64,000 bases of DNA from Amphirosellinia nigrospora (Eukaryota > Ascomycota > Sordariomycetes > Xylariales > Xylariaceae): NCBI GenBank assembly GCA_004123355.1, contig SCHM01000002.1:8467569-8531568 (forward strand), given 5' to 3'. The position numbers and the translations under genes are program-made. A model generated the notes under the pieces. The model was not told where the DNA came from, made no database searches, and saw only the letters and a program-made list of their open reading frames with translations. Below are positions 48,832 through 60,199 of the stretch, in pieces. Position 1 is the stretch's first letter. Each line of letters begins with the position of its first letter.

Positions 48832-49742
48832 CCAAGAGAGCTCCGGCCTAAGTAGCGTAAGGGTGCCGACAAATTATCATTACTCCGAATATCAAGGACT
48901 GCGGGATCGTAGGTACGAGATACAACAACAAACTAACATACCAAAACCCAGCCAGAATAGAAGATGATGATGGTGAGACAAGGGAAGGGAGTGGTGTAAG
49001 AAAGCAAGCAGTTCCGATGTCAAAGTTATAGAAGACGATGCGACGCAACAAGATTTAGTGTGGTTCGGGTCTTGGAGCCGTTCTTAGTGTACTATTACCC
49101 CACTACTCTTGCAGGTCCCCTGCCCCAAAACATGCCTAGGCCCCTTTTATCAGCCTGCCAATTAAATCGAAGGGTACTACATGCATGTGGCCTTACGTTA
49201 ACCCAAGTTACTCTTGCAATCTACTTGTCAATATTCAAACAAAATATATAATATGATGTTCAAACAATAAACTACTACTTAGAGCAAATTCATTTACATG
49301 GGATACGGAAGAGAGAGACGGTGGTTGATCGAGGCTGGTAGAACCAACCAACATCGGGCATGATCCCGGTGGCACGTCATTCCCCTGTCGCCACTACTTA
49401 CCTACCTCTAAGTACTTACCTAAGGTACCTAGGGAACTTCGGGGCTGATACCCGCGCCCGCGGAGCAGGTGCAACATTCAACGATTCGCCCCCACCCACT
49501 GCACGCAGAGACAAACAGGTGGCATCATCGTCATATCGCCGCCCCATCTATACATCTATACCCGTGAACTAAACTTCACTTCACCTCACCTACTGTACAT
49601 ATCCCCTCGAGAGCAAACGCTCAATTGCTCTGCTCAACTCCGCTTTCACCGGAATAATGGGCACCTAGCTGCCTCCCTGCAGCTTTAACGACCACCGCAA
49701 TCCCTTGTCCGCTGCCTCCGTTTATCGCCTCTGTCACTCGAG
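48832..49742. promoter_or_regulatory. Shared divergent promoter region of GH47 mannosidase and HRD1, with a TGACGTG core
   Basis: This 0.9 kb separates two start codons pointing away from each other. At 49373-49379 the sequence cacgtca reads TGACGTG on the other strand, the core of bZIP/unfolded-protein-response-like elements. A CCTACCTCTAAGTACTTACC-like run with taggtacc words lies at 49400-49430. Regulation by the UPR is inferred from gene function and this one motif only. Confidence 0.35.
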
Positions 49743-52402
49743 ATGCGTCTCCTTTGGTATGCCGGGGTAAGCTTCATCGTCACTGGTCCACCACATAAAC
49801 TACACTCATACTACTCACATCTCCGCCCAACCGGCACAAGCTACCCTGATCCATAAACTTGTAGTCATGCTCGTTTCTAACAACTCTGCTGTAGGCCTCA
49901 ACGGCGCTGGCCACCAGCGTTGTCGCTTATGCCTTCAACCAGCGTGCCAACTTCTACTCCGCCATGGTCTATCTCTCGCAGAATAACCTCAGCCTAATGG
50001 TCTGCCTCCTTCCATGTTGCTCTGCCTCGCTCGCGTACGAGGTCTACCGGCGCTATTGCTAACCCGTGGATGCCGCCAACAGATCCTAATCAATCTTGTC
50101 CTACTTGTATACGCCTCGTTTGTCTGGGGCCTTCAACGTCTATGCTATGGCCCCCTCCGACCCGTCGAGATCGAGCAGCTCTACGAGAAGGCTTGGTTCG
50201 CCGTTACAGAGACCTGCCTCGCTATGACCATCTTCCGTGAGGAGGTAGGCGCCTGGTTCCTGGTCATGTTCACCGCCCTCGTCACGGGAAAGGTATGGGA
50301 ATGGATAGGCGAGGGTCGTGTCGAGGTCCTGGAGCAACAACCCCCGGCCAATCCGAGATTGTTCCATACCCGGCTCAGCATCTCCCTACTCTTGAGTGTC
50401 GCCTACGATGCCTGGCTGTTTTGGTATGCCGTGCACGCCGTAATCCAGCAGGCGCGTCCTAATATGATGGTCATGTTTCTCTTCGAGTTTGCCATCCTAG
50501 CCACATGTTCCTCCCGCACGGCCTCCCGCTATGTGCTATCTCTAATAGAGGCCGACATCGTGAAGAAGCAAACCCGAACCCGACTAGAGGAGCAGCGACG
50601 GCTGGCTCGAGAGCAACGTAACGAAATACTGCGACGTAGAGAGTCGGACGATGTTGCCGAAGCTGAGGCCGCCCGGCAAGAAGAGCTCCCAGATGAGGAA
50701 GATATCGACGAGATGGATATCGAAGTTCCCGGTTGGGAATCTAAGGGCCACTGGATACTAAGTCTTGATCTCATGACAGGTATGTACTCCCATCATGGGT
50801 AGCCGTATTGCTTTCTAACGGGGCCTAGACTTCGTTAAGCTCGTCATCTACTCGGTGTTTTTTGCCATCCTTATGATGTTCTACGGGCTCCCGATCCATA
50901 TCATGCGCGATCTCTTCATGACTGCTCGCTCTTTCGTAAAACGCCTCGGCGCTCTAATGCGATATCGCAAAGCCTTGCAGGATATGAACAAGTATCCAGA
51001 CGCCACTCAGGAGGACCTCAGTAGGGAGGACACTTGTATCATCTGCAGAGAAGAGATGAGACCATGGGACGTATCTGCCGTAGGTGCGGTCGAACGCTTT
51101 CGGCCCAAAAAACTTCCGTGCGGTCATATCTTACACTTTGGTTGCCTTAAGGGCTGGCTAGAGAGACAACAAGTGTGCCCTACATGTCGACGCTCAGTGG
51201 TCATGGACGGATCAACTCCTGACGGCATTGCTGCGGCGCAAGGGCCCGATATTGGCGGACAACCTCAACCTCCAGCTGCGCCTGGTGGCGGCGGAGCAGG
51301 AGCAGGTAATCCTGGCCAACCAGCTCAAGCTCGGGGAAACTTGCGCGTATTTCAGTTTGGTCCAATCCGGCTAGGCTTCGCCCAAGGAAACGCACAGAAT
51401 ATCCATGACCTAGCTAACCAGCTACGACTACCTCTTGATGGCGCAAACCAACCCGTGGCTCCAGCAGCTGTACCAGCGCCGATGCCTACGGCGCCACCCG
51501 CCAGTTCCAATGCTGCCCAGAACAGCATAGAAAGTATGCAGGCTCAGCTTCAAGAAATTTCGAATAGGATACAGCAAGAGATGTATGCTTTGCAAGCAAC
51601 CCAGGCTGAGCTACAAACTCTGTTTGCCCTGACGGTAGAGTTGAACCGACTCCGTCAAGTCCAGCCCCAAATTGCAAACGGTATCGGCAACCAGCTCGGC
51701 CAGGCAGGCGTTCACCCACAATTCACAGCTCAGCCGGCCCCTCATCATTATCCGAACAGCACGCTATACATGCCTCCTTCGTCCGGGACGAGACATGGTG
51801 GCGCTTCATACACGTCCGCCATCCCTTCTGGCAGCCAAGATCTTCCCGAGGGGGTATCTATTCCTCCTGGTTGGTCGTTGCTCCCCCTCCAGCGTCTTGA
51901 TGGCCAAACTGCGCAGCAATATACAGGGACTCAACCTATTCCAACAACTTCATCCCATGAGTCGCCATTCCACCAACCCCAGACAGCAGCGCACATCAGT
52001 AGAAATAACACAGGCCATAGTTCAGGCAGTGTCGTGGGGGTTTCCACACCATTGACCGATATTCACAATTCAGTTCGAAATAGTGATGCACAAAGCGGGG
52101 TTGGTAGAAACTCCGACCCTCCAGCAGCTCGAATACAACGAGAGCCACCCAATGTTGCCGCCCCGACTCCTGTTATACCACAGTGGGGTGGCTCCTCTCA
52201 ACTGCTTTTTAACAATCGTGGCGGCTCATCTACGACTCCTACCATAGGCAGTCCCGATCAGAGGAACGACGATATGACGGATCTCGGATCTCCCGCACCC
52301 GATGCTAGCGACAGTGATGATAACAAATCAGATGCGAGCAGCGGTAAGGGTAAAGCCAAGGCGGTAACAATTGAGGACGTAGAGGAAGACGAATCGGATT
52401 AG
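49743..52402 (+). CDS. hrd1: ERAD E3 ubiquitin ligase HRD1 (synoviolin family)
   Basis: Four exons: 49743-49766, 49895-49999, 50083-50779 and 50829-52402; introns 128, 83 and 49 bp. CDS 2400 nt, 799 aa, no frame problem. The N-terminal third is a multi-pass membrane domain (for example [58 protein letters not shown]). An acidic loop ([20 protein letters not shown]) precedes the last helix. A RING-H2 starts near residue 343: CIICREEM ... [20 protein letters not shown] ... CPTCR. The remaining 400 residues are Pro/Gln/Ser-rich and disordered, ending in an acidic VEEDESD tail. HRD1 is the ER-membrane ligase that ubiquitinates misfolded lumenal and membrane proteins. The 5' exon is only eight codons but each junction keeps frame. 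Confidence 0.95.
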
Positions 52403-54277
52403 TCCGTTTTTTGGCTTTGTACTGTACTGGATTGAGAGATTGCATCATGGCATGGCGTTGGCGGCGTTGACTTTGTGTCTCTAAGAAGAAGGAAAAAACC
52501 AGATTAGATGGGTTTCGCTGCTGCCAATTCAGCGTGCATCGTTTGGGCCCAATGCTCAACGCAACACACAAGACAGCATATTGAGAATAGAGTCTTCTCA
52601 TTTCCACTGTCCTGGAAGCCTAGACAGAGACATCCAGCAGTTTTAGATACACTTCATAGTTCGAGAACTCGAGATCCGGGCATATACCCTAGGGCCCCCT
52701 CCTATTGACCTCTTAACCCTTAGCTGAATAAGTCCATTACGAGGTGTGATATATCTTTCGAGGGTTAAAACACATCATGGCGCTACAGAATCATAACTTA
52801 TCTATTATTGGCCCCGTTTCCCTTGGCGTCCTTCGTCCGGGTACATGCCCGTACCACTAGCTACGCCGACGAATTCAAGACAGCTGATGACCTTGTCGTC
52901 GTTGTTATTCATGTACGAGATGACCACGATTCATGCTTTTTCTATTATCCTTTATTTCTTCCTTTGCCACGCAGTATCTGTTCTTGTAGATAAGTTTCCA
53001 AAGCCCCTACTTCGCAAACCCACCGACTGATAGTTAAGAGATCCCATGTTAAAGTAGCAAAGTGTGGATTTAGTAGTATGTAGTTCAAGCATGCATACCA
53101 GGGAGGCGTGGATACACGACCGTTTATACGATATCCCATGATGACCTCGACACTTTATTTGTTATATTGACCAAGGCCAACGCGGTCTACTATCCTGGCA
53201 ACGACTGGGGGTATTTGCTTTGGTTGTCATTTTATTCTTTTCATTTCTCTTTTGACTCCTTGAGGTTTTTCGTTTGGTCTTACTTCGCTACGATAATACA
53301 ATGGTACCCACCCCCCCCCAACTTGACTTGAGCAGGTGAAGGATTAGAATAAACACAGCACTGGGCGGAATCAGAAACTTATGAGAGACGACTTACTCGA
53401 TGTCAACCTGCCCGGCACCGGTTTCCACGACGCTCTTAGCAAATTACCATACGAATGGGAAGGGCGCAGTCCGCAAACTTAGACTACGATGACGAGATTT
53501 GATTACCTAGCGTCCCTCAGGGCGCCCAGCGAGTGATTCACGATCTCTTTTCTGACACGTCGCTTAAGAAATATATTATCTATCTCGCCCTCTATCTAGA
53601 AGCAGATCTACGCATTCCATATAGCAAAAGTATGAACTCCACAACCTGGCTTTTGGGCCAAACTAGGATATGAAGAGACCTGCGTAACTACCTAGGTAAC
53701 GATCAAGCTAAATCTACATCTCCTGGCCGTATTGTTTTCTCCTAACTTAAGGCGCATTGGTAGCCTTCGCGTAACAGATGAATCTCCGCAGTTTGAACGT
53801 AATTGATTCTCATTTGATATGCTATTATACAACGTCTAGTAGAATCGAATCTCGATTCAAACTCTGAGCCAGTGACGCCATACTTTTAGCTACCTAAAGT
53901 ACCTATCACCACACGTCGTGACATTACCTTTCCGCTACGTCAGGGAGAGCCTCAGGTTTTCAGCCAAGTATAACCTCCCTGGTGTACAACTCCTCTAGTT
54001 ACTTTTACCACAAGTCATCATTTCCCAACTATTTCCTAATTTAATTCGGGCATTCCTCTTACAGAAACCACGATACCTGATATGGTCTACGTTTATGTTG
54101 GAGACGAGGGTCCCATGTTTTCAAGACTCATTAGGTTCGTGCCAAGAGGCACGCCACCTGATGGCACGGAATGTTCGAGTACTGTGGCTAACAGACTAGA
54201 TAGACTGTCCTACCTATCTGAAGCATTACCGACTCGGGCATTATCAACTCGATCCTGATCTGAGTTCGCGTCGAATT
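52403..54277. other. Intergenic, no gene seen
   Basis: The HRD1 3' UTR, then AT-rich DNA. A run of ten Cs occurs at about 53311-53320. The last 100 bases before 54278 read in frame with the HET gene (SLKHYRLGHYQLDPDL-like), so that gene may begin further upstream. Confidence 0.45.
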
Positions 54278-56350
54278 ATGTGCATAGCTGAAGGATGGCT
54301 AAGAACTTGTCGTGAACGATACACATATTGTTCAGTCGCCGGCGGTACTACATTTCTTCCAACACGACTCATAGATGTTGAGCCGGCCGATGGCTCTCAA
54401 GCCCCGCGTCTAGTATCTGAAGAAGGGCTCAAGGCAGAGTATATCGCTCTGAGCCATTGCTGGGGCGATCAAGTTGTGCCCGTGCTGAATGCAAGCACAT
54501 TAGATCCATTTAGGAGTGCTATCCCAATGATTGAACTCCCAGCAAACTTCCGTGATGCGATTGTCATTACCCAAAGCTTAGGAATTTGGTACATATGGAT
54601 TGATTCACTGTGTATACTCCAAGACTCAAAGGAAGACTGGGAGAAAGAGTCCAGGAAAATGAGAGATGTGTATCGAAACGCAGTGCTTACGATATCCGCG
54701 TCCGCGTCACCAGGCAGTAAACATGGAATTTTTGGAAGTGTCCAAGCACACAGCCCGACTTCGCCGACAGGGCACGCGTATTTGAGGATATTTGACAATT
54801 CCAGCGGACTCCAGGGAGAAATTCGGGTTGAAATCGAAGACAAGAACGAAAAACCCTCAATAAGCTTGAGGCGACTGGCCCACTCAGTTCACGCGGCTGG
54901 ACCCTGCAAGAGTCTATGCTCTCGTCGCGACAGCTATTTTACGGGACACGACAGATATACTGGCGGTGTGAGTATGGGTTTCAGTGCGCGGAGAGCTTGC
55001 CATCGAAAAGTGACCGAAATCCTGAAGACCAGTTTGACGACCTGCGGCGAATGATATGTGGCGACCCTGACAATAATACCCAATCTTCCTATATACTACC
55101 GTCAGGCACGTCGAGGAAATGGCAAAATCGACGCCTACCCCTAGAATACGGCATGGAGACGAAAAGCAATCAAGTATAGGACCACAAATCGAGCCCTTAA
55201 GTTTCTATATTATCCAAGTTCCTACGCTGCTGGCTATCCATTGAGTGCTGCAGCTTCCTGTTGTGAACCTACTATAACAAAAGTAACACATTTCAAGATC
55301 GCTTTTAGCTACCTACTTCGGGAAAGGAAATTTTCTTACAGTAAGATAGCAGAATATCTCCAATGGTGTAAACGAAGAGCTTCTTTTCACAATTTGTGAG
55401 AATTACTATGAGCTAGTGGAAGAATACTCGCGCCGCCACCTGACTGTCCCAGTGACAAGCTTCCTGCATTTTCAGGACTGGCGAGAGCCCTTCGCGGAGT
55501 TTTTAAGCATCATGATCCGTTTTACGATTCTGCTCAAATGCCTACCCCTACTGCGTATCTAGCCGGAATATGGGTGGCAGACCTATATCGCGGCTTAACA
55601 TGGTACGGTAGCGAAGGACTCTGCCCACACGTTGTCAGTTATCGGGCGCCGTCATGGTCGTGGGATCCGACAGACAAGCCAATCACATTTTGGCATGGGT
55701 TTTATCCATCTAAGCTCGGTCTAGATATACTTCACTATGGAATCGAGCTTCAAGATCCGGAGAATCCATTTGGCGAAGTTAAGTGCGCCGAGCTTATTGT
55801 ATGTGGGCGAACCAAGAAGTTGAGACGAAGCAGGCAAGTATTTGGGTCAGACATGTCTGACGAGACACTCGGATACTGTAATTTCGACGAAGAGGATGAC
55901 GAGTCACCCTAACGATCTATGATCCTAGGCTCGGCGCTTTTCCTCTCAAATCGGGATACCACAAGTGAAGATAAGGATTACATTCTTTCCAGCTCCCAGC
56001 TGTTCCACGGAGCTAAGCGCCAAATTATCTACCAGAGTCTAATTTCTACGCACGAGTATCTCTTGCTGTTGCTGGGCTGCTATGACGACGGTTTAGAAGA
56101 CAACGGCACGGCGAGCGCCGCATGTCTGGTAATTCGACCCGTAATAGAAATCATCTTCCTGAATAAAGACGACTCCGACCACTACTCCCTAGCTTCTTAC
56201 TTCAATAAAGAAAGACATTATACTGGTGTCCATTCACTTCAGTGCCCAGACTACCTGGTAGCCGCCTTCAATATGCTGTACTTGTTGAAGATATCAATTC
56301 TAGGTATACATCATCTAAGGGCATCTACAACGTCCGATAAGCTGCTCTAA
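54278..56350 (+). CDS. HET-domain (heterokaryon incompatibility) protein, frame-disrupted, possibly a pseudogene
   Basis: HET domain motifs are clear: AEYIALSHCWG, LPANFRDAIVITQSLGIWYI, WIDSLCILQDSKEDWEKES, MRDVYRNAVLTISAS, and later SSRGWTLQESMLSSRQLFYG, ELVEEYSRRHLTVPSDKLPA, GLARALRGVF and VSYRAPSWSWDP. HET proteins mediate allorecognition and regulated cell death in filamentous fungi. The reading frame breaks at about 54867-54872, 55448-55450 (C run), 55907-55909 (C run) and near 55965. In addition, 55180-55345 is stop-rich, either an unrecognised intron or decay. The ATG at 54278 may not be the true start. I cannot separate assembly error from real pseudogenisation here; HET genes often decay. 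Confidence 0.75.
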
Positions 56351-59300
56351 CAACATCGCGTACCGAGCAAACGGGTCCCTTCTCGGCGAGGCCGGGCAAA
56401 TCGAAGGCGAACATGTTATGCCGTATTGACAAAACTAGCCAGAACCGGGTTTGGGCATGCGGTGGGGGCTGATCCTGCCTATTATACCACATACATACTT
56501 TTTGGAGGTTACCCAGTTCTTTCTACGAACCCACTGCTGCTCCTTTCTCGCCGCTTTGAGGCTTTCGTGGCAAGATCTTCGCGTGGGCAATGATGCTCGC
56601 TTCGCTACGTGACTGATTGGCGGCTGCCGTGAAAGACTGGAATTTCCGCAGCGACGAGGGCCCAACCTAGTGCATTTACACAAGGCACGCTAACTGACTA
56701 AGGAGAAGAGGCATCTAGGGCTTTACAACATCGGGAAGGTTTGGCTGATGGGCAAAGCGCTTACCTATCCAAGTACCAGTGGCTTACTCTCCCTGTCACT
56801 TGATATTCCTGGTCCAACCTAGTCTAGTCTTATCGTTGAAGGAAGTGGAAGCGGAAGTGGGCGCGCACCCTGGCTGTACCAAGCTGTTGGGTCGCGGGGG
56901 GCTCCGCACTTTAAGACGTCAGTTTATATTTAGGACGACTAGTTGAAAAATAGTTGATTCGAAGCTAAGCCTTCTCAAATCTTGTTATGCTCATCGAGAG
57001 GAAATACTGAGTATTGCCACGATCCCTCTAATCCAGAAACACCCCGGAAGGGATTCAGTCAAGGGGATCCTATACGCGTGGCTAGACCGGGCTATTCCCA
57101 TGAATACACGACTATAACCACCTGTATTTCCAACATCGGGATAGTCGTCGCTCTCATAGGTCTTTCTATCCTCAAAAGCGTGCGTGCTCTAGTACATATT
57201 CGATCCGAGCTATCGGTAAGACAGACACACTTCTTCGTACGCCATCAAATCAAACCGATTCCTAAGCGAGCCCAGAAAACTAGGACGCCATTCCTCTTGT
57301 ATCTTGATAGATAACCCTATTCCTGAAATGCGAACGACAAGCTTGGCACCCAATCCTACACTAACCCAGTACGCTAGGCCATACATCTCGTAGGGCTGAC
57401 CGTCGACCCCTCACCAGCTGCCTTCGTCGTGGGCGTCATAGCAAGGGTGATCAATCTACCGACCTTGGCAAATCAGAAAGTTAGCGCATACCGTAGTTTC
57501 GTTTTCTTCTTAGTCGGCTCCGTTACCGCATCAGATGCTCGTGGTATTATTAGCAATCGGCGTGGAGCGGAGGTAAGGGATTGGAAATAACTGGGTATAT
57601 GATTATAAAACCTGGCCTTTTCGTTGATCGTCGACTTGAGTTTCAAGTCACATGTTCGATAATGAGAAAATCCCATTTCCATATTTCATGCTAGTAAAGA
57701 TACAAGCCTATACATACTACCAGAAGTTGAGTACTTGGGAAATATTAGTTCGCCATACATAGTAAGTGCATTTTGCTATCACACCTGGGCACTGCAGCAG
57801 CTGGAAATCAGCCGGCTAGTTATCTATCCGTCTGCATGCCTATCTATCTACATATAGTTAGGCAAAGACACCACTCTGATGATCTCGGTATCAGCTTTTC
57901 GCTGCCTTCGGTGTAGGAAACAGCCGGGTCTCCCGATACAGATGGACATTTCTCTTCAACCCATGACCTTGGCACTAGCCTTAGCTTTCATCTCTCTGTC
58001 CCAACTCAGAGTGGCTCACATCATCTGGTAGAAGGAAGCAAGGAAATTAGTCTATCAAGCTGGAGTTGCTTGCTAACGGTCTTACACTTCACATATACCC
58101 TTACCGACTACGGTAGTAGAACAATCTAGACGAACGTAAGCCACACCGCCGAGAAAAAGGATAGGTATAAGAGAATCATCGTGCCCGGCTAATGCCGTGG
58201 GCTGTATAGTAAGACGACTTATCATATCTTCCCAAACCAGTAAATCAACCACCTATGGGGACCTATTAAGCTTATCAAAGCGTAGCTTTACCTCGGAAAA
58301 TAAAAGTTGAAAGCCCAGTTCGTAGAGTCATGCGATGTTACGAGATGACATAAGAAAACGCAAATGCAAGGCCAGTAATCCCGGCACCGTTTGGCTCAAC
58401 CGTGCACTGCATATGCGAGGGAGCACGATCGACAGCACATAGGGCTGACGAATGAGAAGTACGTATCAACATCACAAAGTATTCATTCAGATAGGCAACC
58501 AAAAAAAAAGAGACCACCGTACAACCATCCCGCACGGTAAGATAGCATGGGAGAGCTCAGCCACACGTCTACGTATATTGATCCCACTTATACAGCAGGT
58601 AGACGAGAAAGAAAAAAAACCTCGTGCACAGGTATATTTCCCTTCTCTCCCGACGATCTGGGAACAGTTGGGCACATGCGCCCGTGGCTGGCGCGGCGCT
58701 GATAAATGGGTCGGGGCTAGTTAGTGTGTGCTTGCGTAAGATACTCGCCGCTGGGCGGTGAGGACACGCAAACGCAGATCGTAACTTGTAATGTAGACGG
58801 AATCTTGCGCGCGGTCCGACAGGCACCGAGTCTCGGAGCCGGTCGGATGCTGTTCGGCTTGTGGCTTACGCAGCCCCCTGCCCTGCCCTGCCCTATCGCT
58901 CACACTTTGTTGTTGGGTCGCTTAATGTGCGAAGTTTTTGTGCTGATCGGTTGAAAAGAAATGTGCCAAGAGGGCTTACAAGTTTCGGGGATGGCCGATG
59001 TAGATGAGATCTCACTTCAGAAACGAGTTTGAGGCACGGCATGGAGGAATGCTATGGCAGGATGGATTTTGTAACAATGTGGTTAGATGGCGAGGAACAG
59101 TCACAGTCATGATGGAAAACGAGTTTTGGGGGGGATTAATGTTCAATTTAGGGGTATGTATATATCTTTTGACGTGTACCACAGCCAAGAATAATATGAG
59201 AGAAAAACCTATATGCCACTGATGCCCGAGCCTCCTGCCTGCCAACCGAATACCACTCTGTCCAGACGCCAAAAATGCCAAGGGCCGTATGCTATATAGA

Positions 59301-59460
59301 AATATGACGATGATATGGGTAACCGGTGAATAACGATGATGTGGTGACCATGGCGCCGAAAAGAGGTATCAACAAATCTAAGGAAACCGCAACTCCGTAT
59401 CCATGCAGTAGATTAACCCATGAAAGATGCGAGTAAATAAGGATGCATGAAGAAAAAAAA
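56351..59460. other. Intergenic, no convincing gene
   Basis: Three kilobases downstream of the HET gene. A frame at 56982-57314 with a hydrophobic stretch (ISNIGIVVALIGLSILKSVR) is the only hint of protein, but it lacks support. A short A9 run lies near 58501-58511. Confidence 0.45.
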
Positions 59461-60199
59461 TCACAACTCCTTAACCGGCAGCACGAACCGGACCTTCTTC
59501 CTAGGCTTTGCAGCCGGTATATCTATAGGCTGGGTCTTCTTATCCGAGCCGTCGTCGAGATCCTCGATGCTCAGTCCCATCTCGCTCATGGTTTCCTTCT
59601 CGGGTTCTTCGTCGATGGACCAGACGTCCGGACTGGGTTCGCGCCAGGAGTGCCGTCGCTGAAGCGTGCGAGCGCTGGGCCGGCCTCGAAGACTGGCACG
59701 GCGGGGCGGCGGGCGAAGCGCTTGGCTAGGCGGCCCCTGGGCGATCCAACGTGGAATGAGGATGGTGATAGTAGAGTTTCGGCACTTTGAGACAGGCCAT
59801 GGTTGGGGAGCTATGTCGAGGGTGATCGAAGTAGTCGTCGAGGCCAAAAGGCAGTGACTTGTGGGAATTAAACCGTATGTAGTCCTCTTCATCGTCGTCG
59901 TCATCGTCGTCGTCTAGGATAGCACAATCCGATTCCTTCTTGGCCTTGTAGCGCCTAAGGCCATCGAGCGTGGAAGGACTCACGCTCCGTACAATGTGGC
60001 GGGGCGTGTTTGCATCCTCGATGCCAGCATCGAAGTCGAACTCAAATTCAAAGTCGTCCTCCCCGGGGGTCGCGGGTGTCAAGAAGTATTTGAGAGGATT
60101 CTCGGGCCTTGAAGAGCTGTCGATGTCTTCATCGTCCGTGGACAGGCCGTCCCTGTCGTCGTCGAGTGCCGGCGGAAATCGGCTGGACTTGAAGGCCAT
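59461..60199 (-). CDS. Acidic fungal protein of unknown function with a KVRF motif, frame-disrupted
   Basis: A single exon. It starts MAFKSSRFPPALDDDRDGLS and is rich in Asp/Glu/Ser, including a run of nine Asp (ILDDDDDDDDDEEDYIRF-type). After one extra base in the four-C run at 59734-59737, it continues into an Arg/Pro-rich stretch, then RRHSWREPSPDVWSIDEE and a terminal basic AKPRKKVRFVLPVKEL. Corrected CDS: 738 nt, 245 aa. The HSWREPSPDVWSIDEE block, as I recall it, recurs in filamentous-fungal hypothetical proteins. KVRF fits the RVxF docking consensus for protein phosphatase 1, which is only a suggestion. No membrane segment or signal peptide. Confidence 0.7.

Noticed and set aside
56982-57314. 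110-codon frame with a hydrophobic segment
   Set aside because: Isolated, no start context or family similarity.
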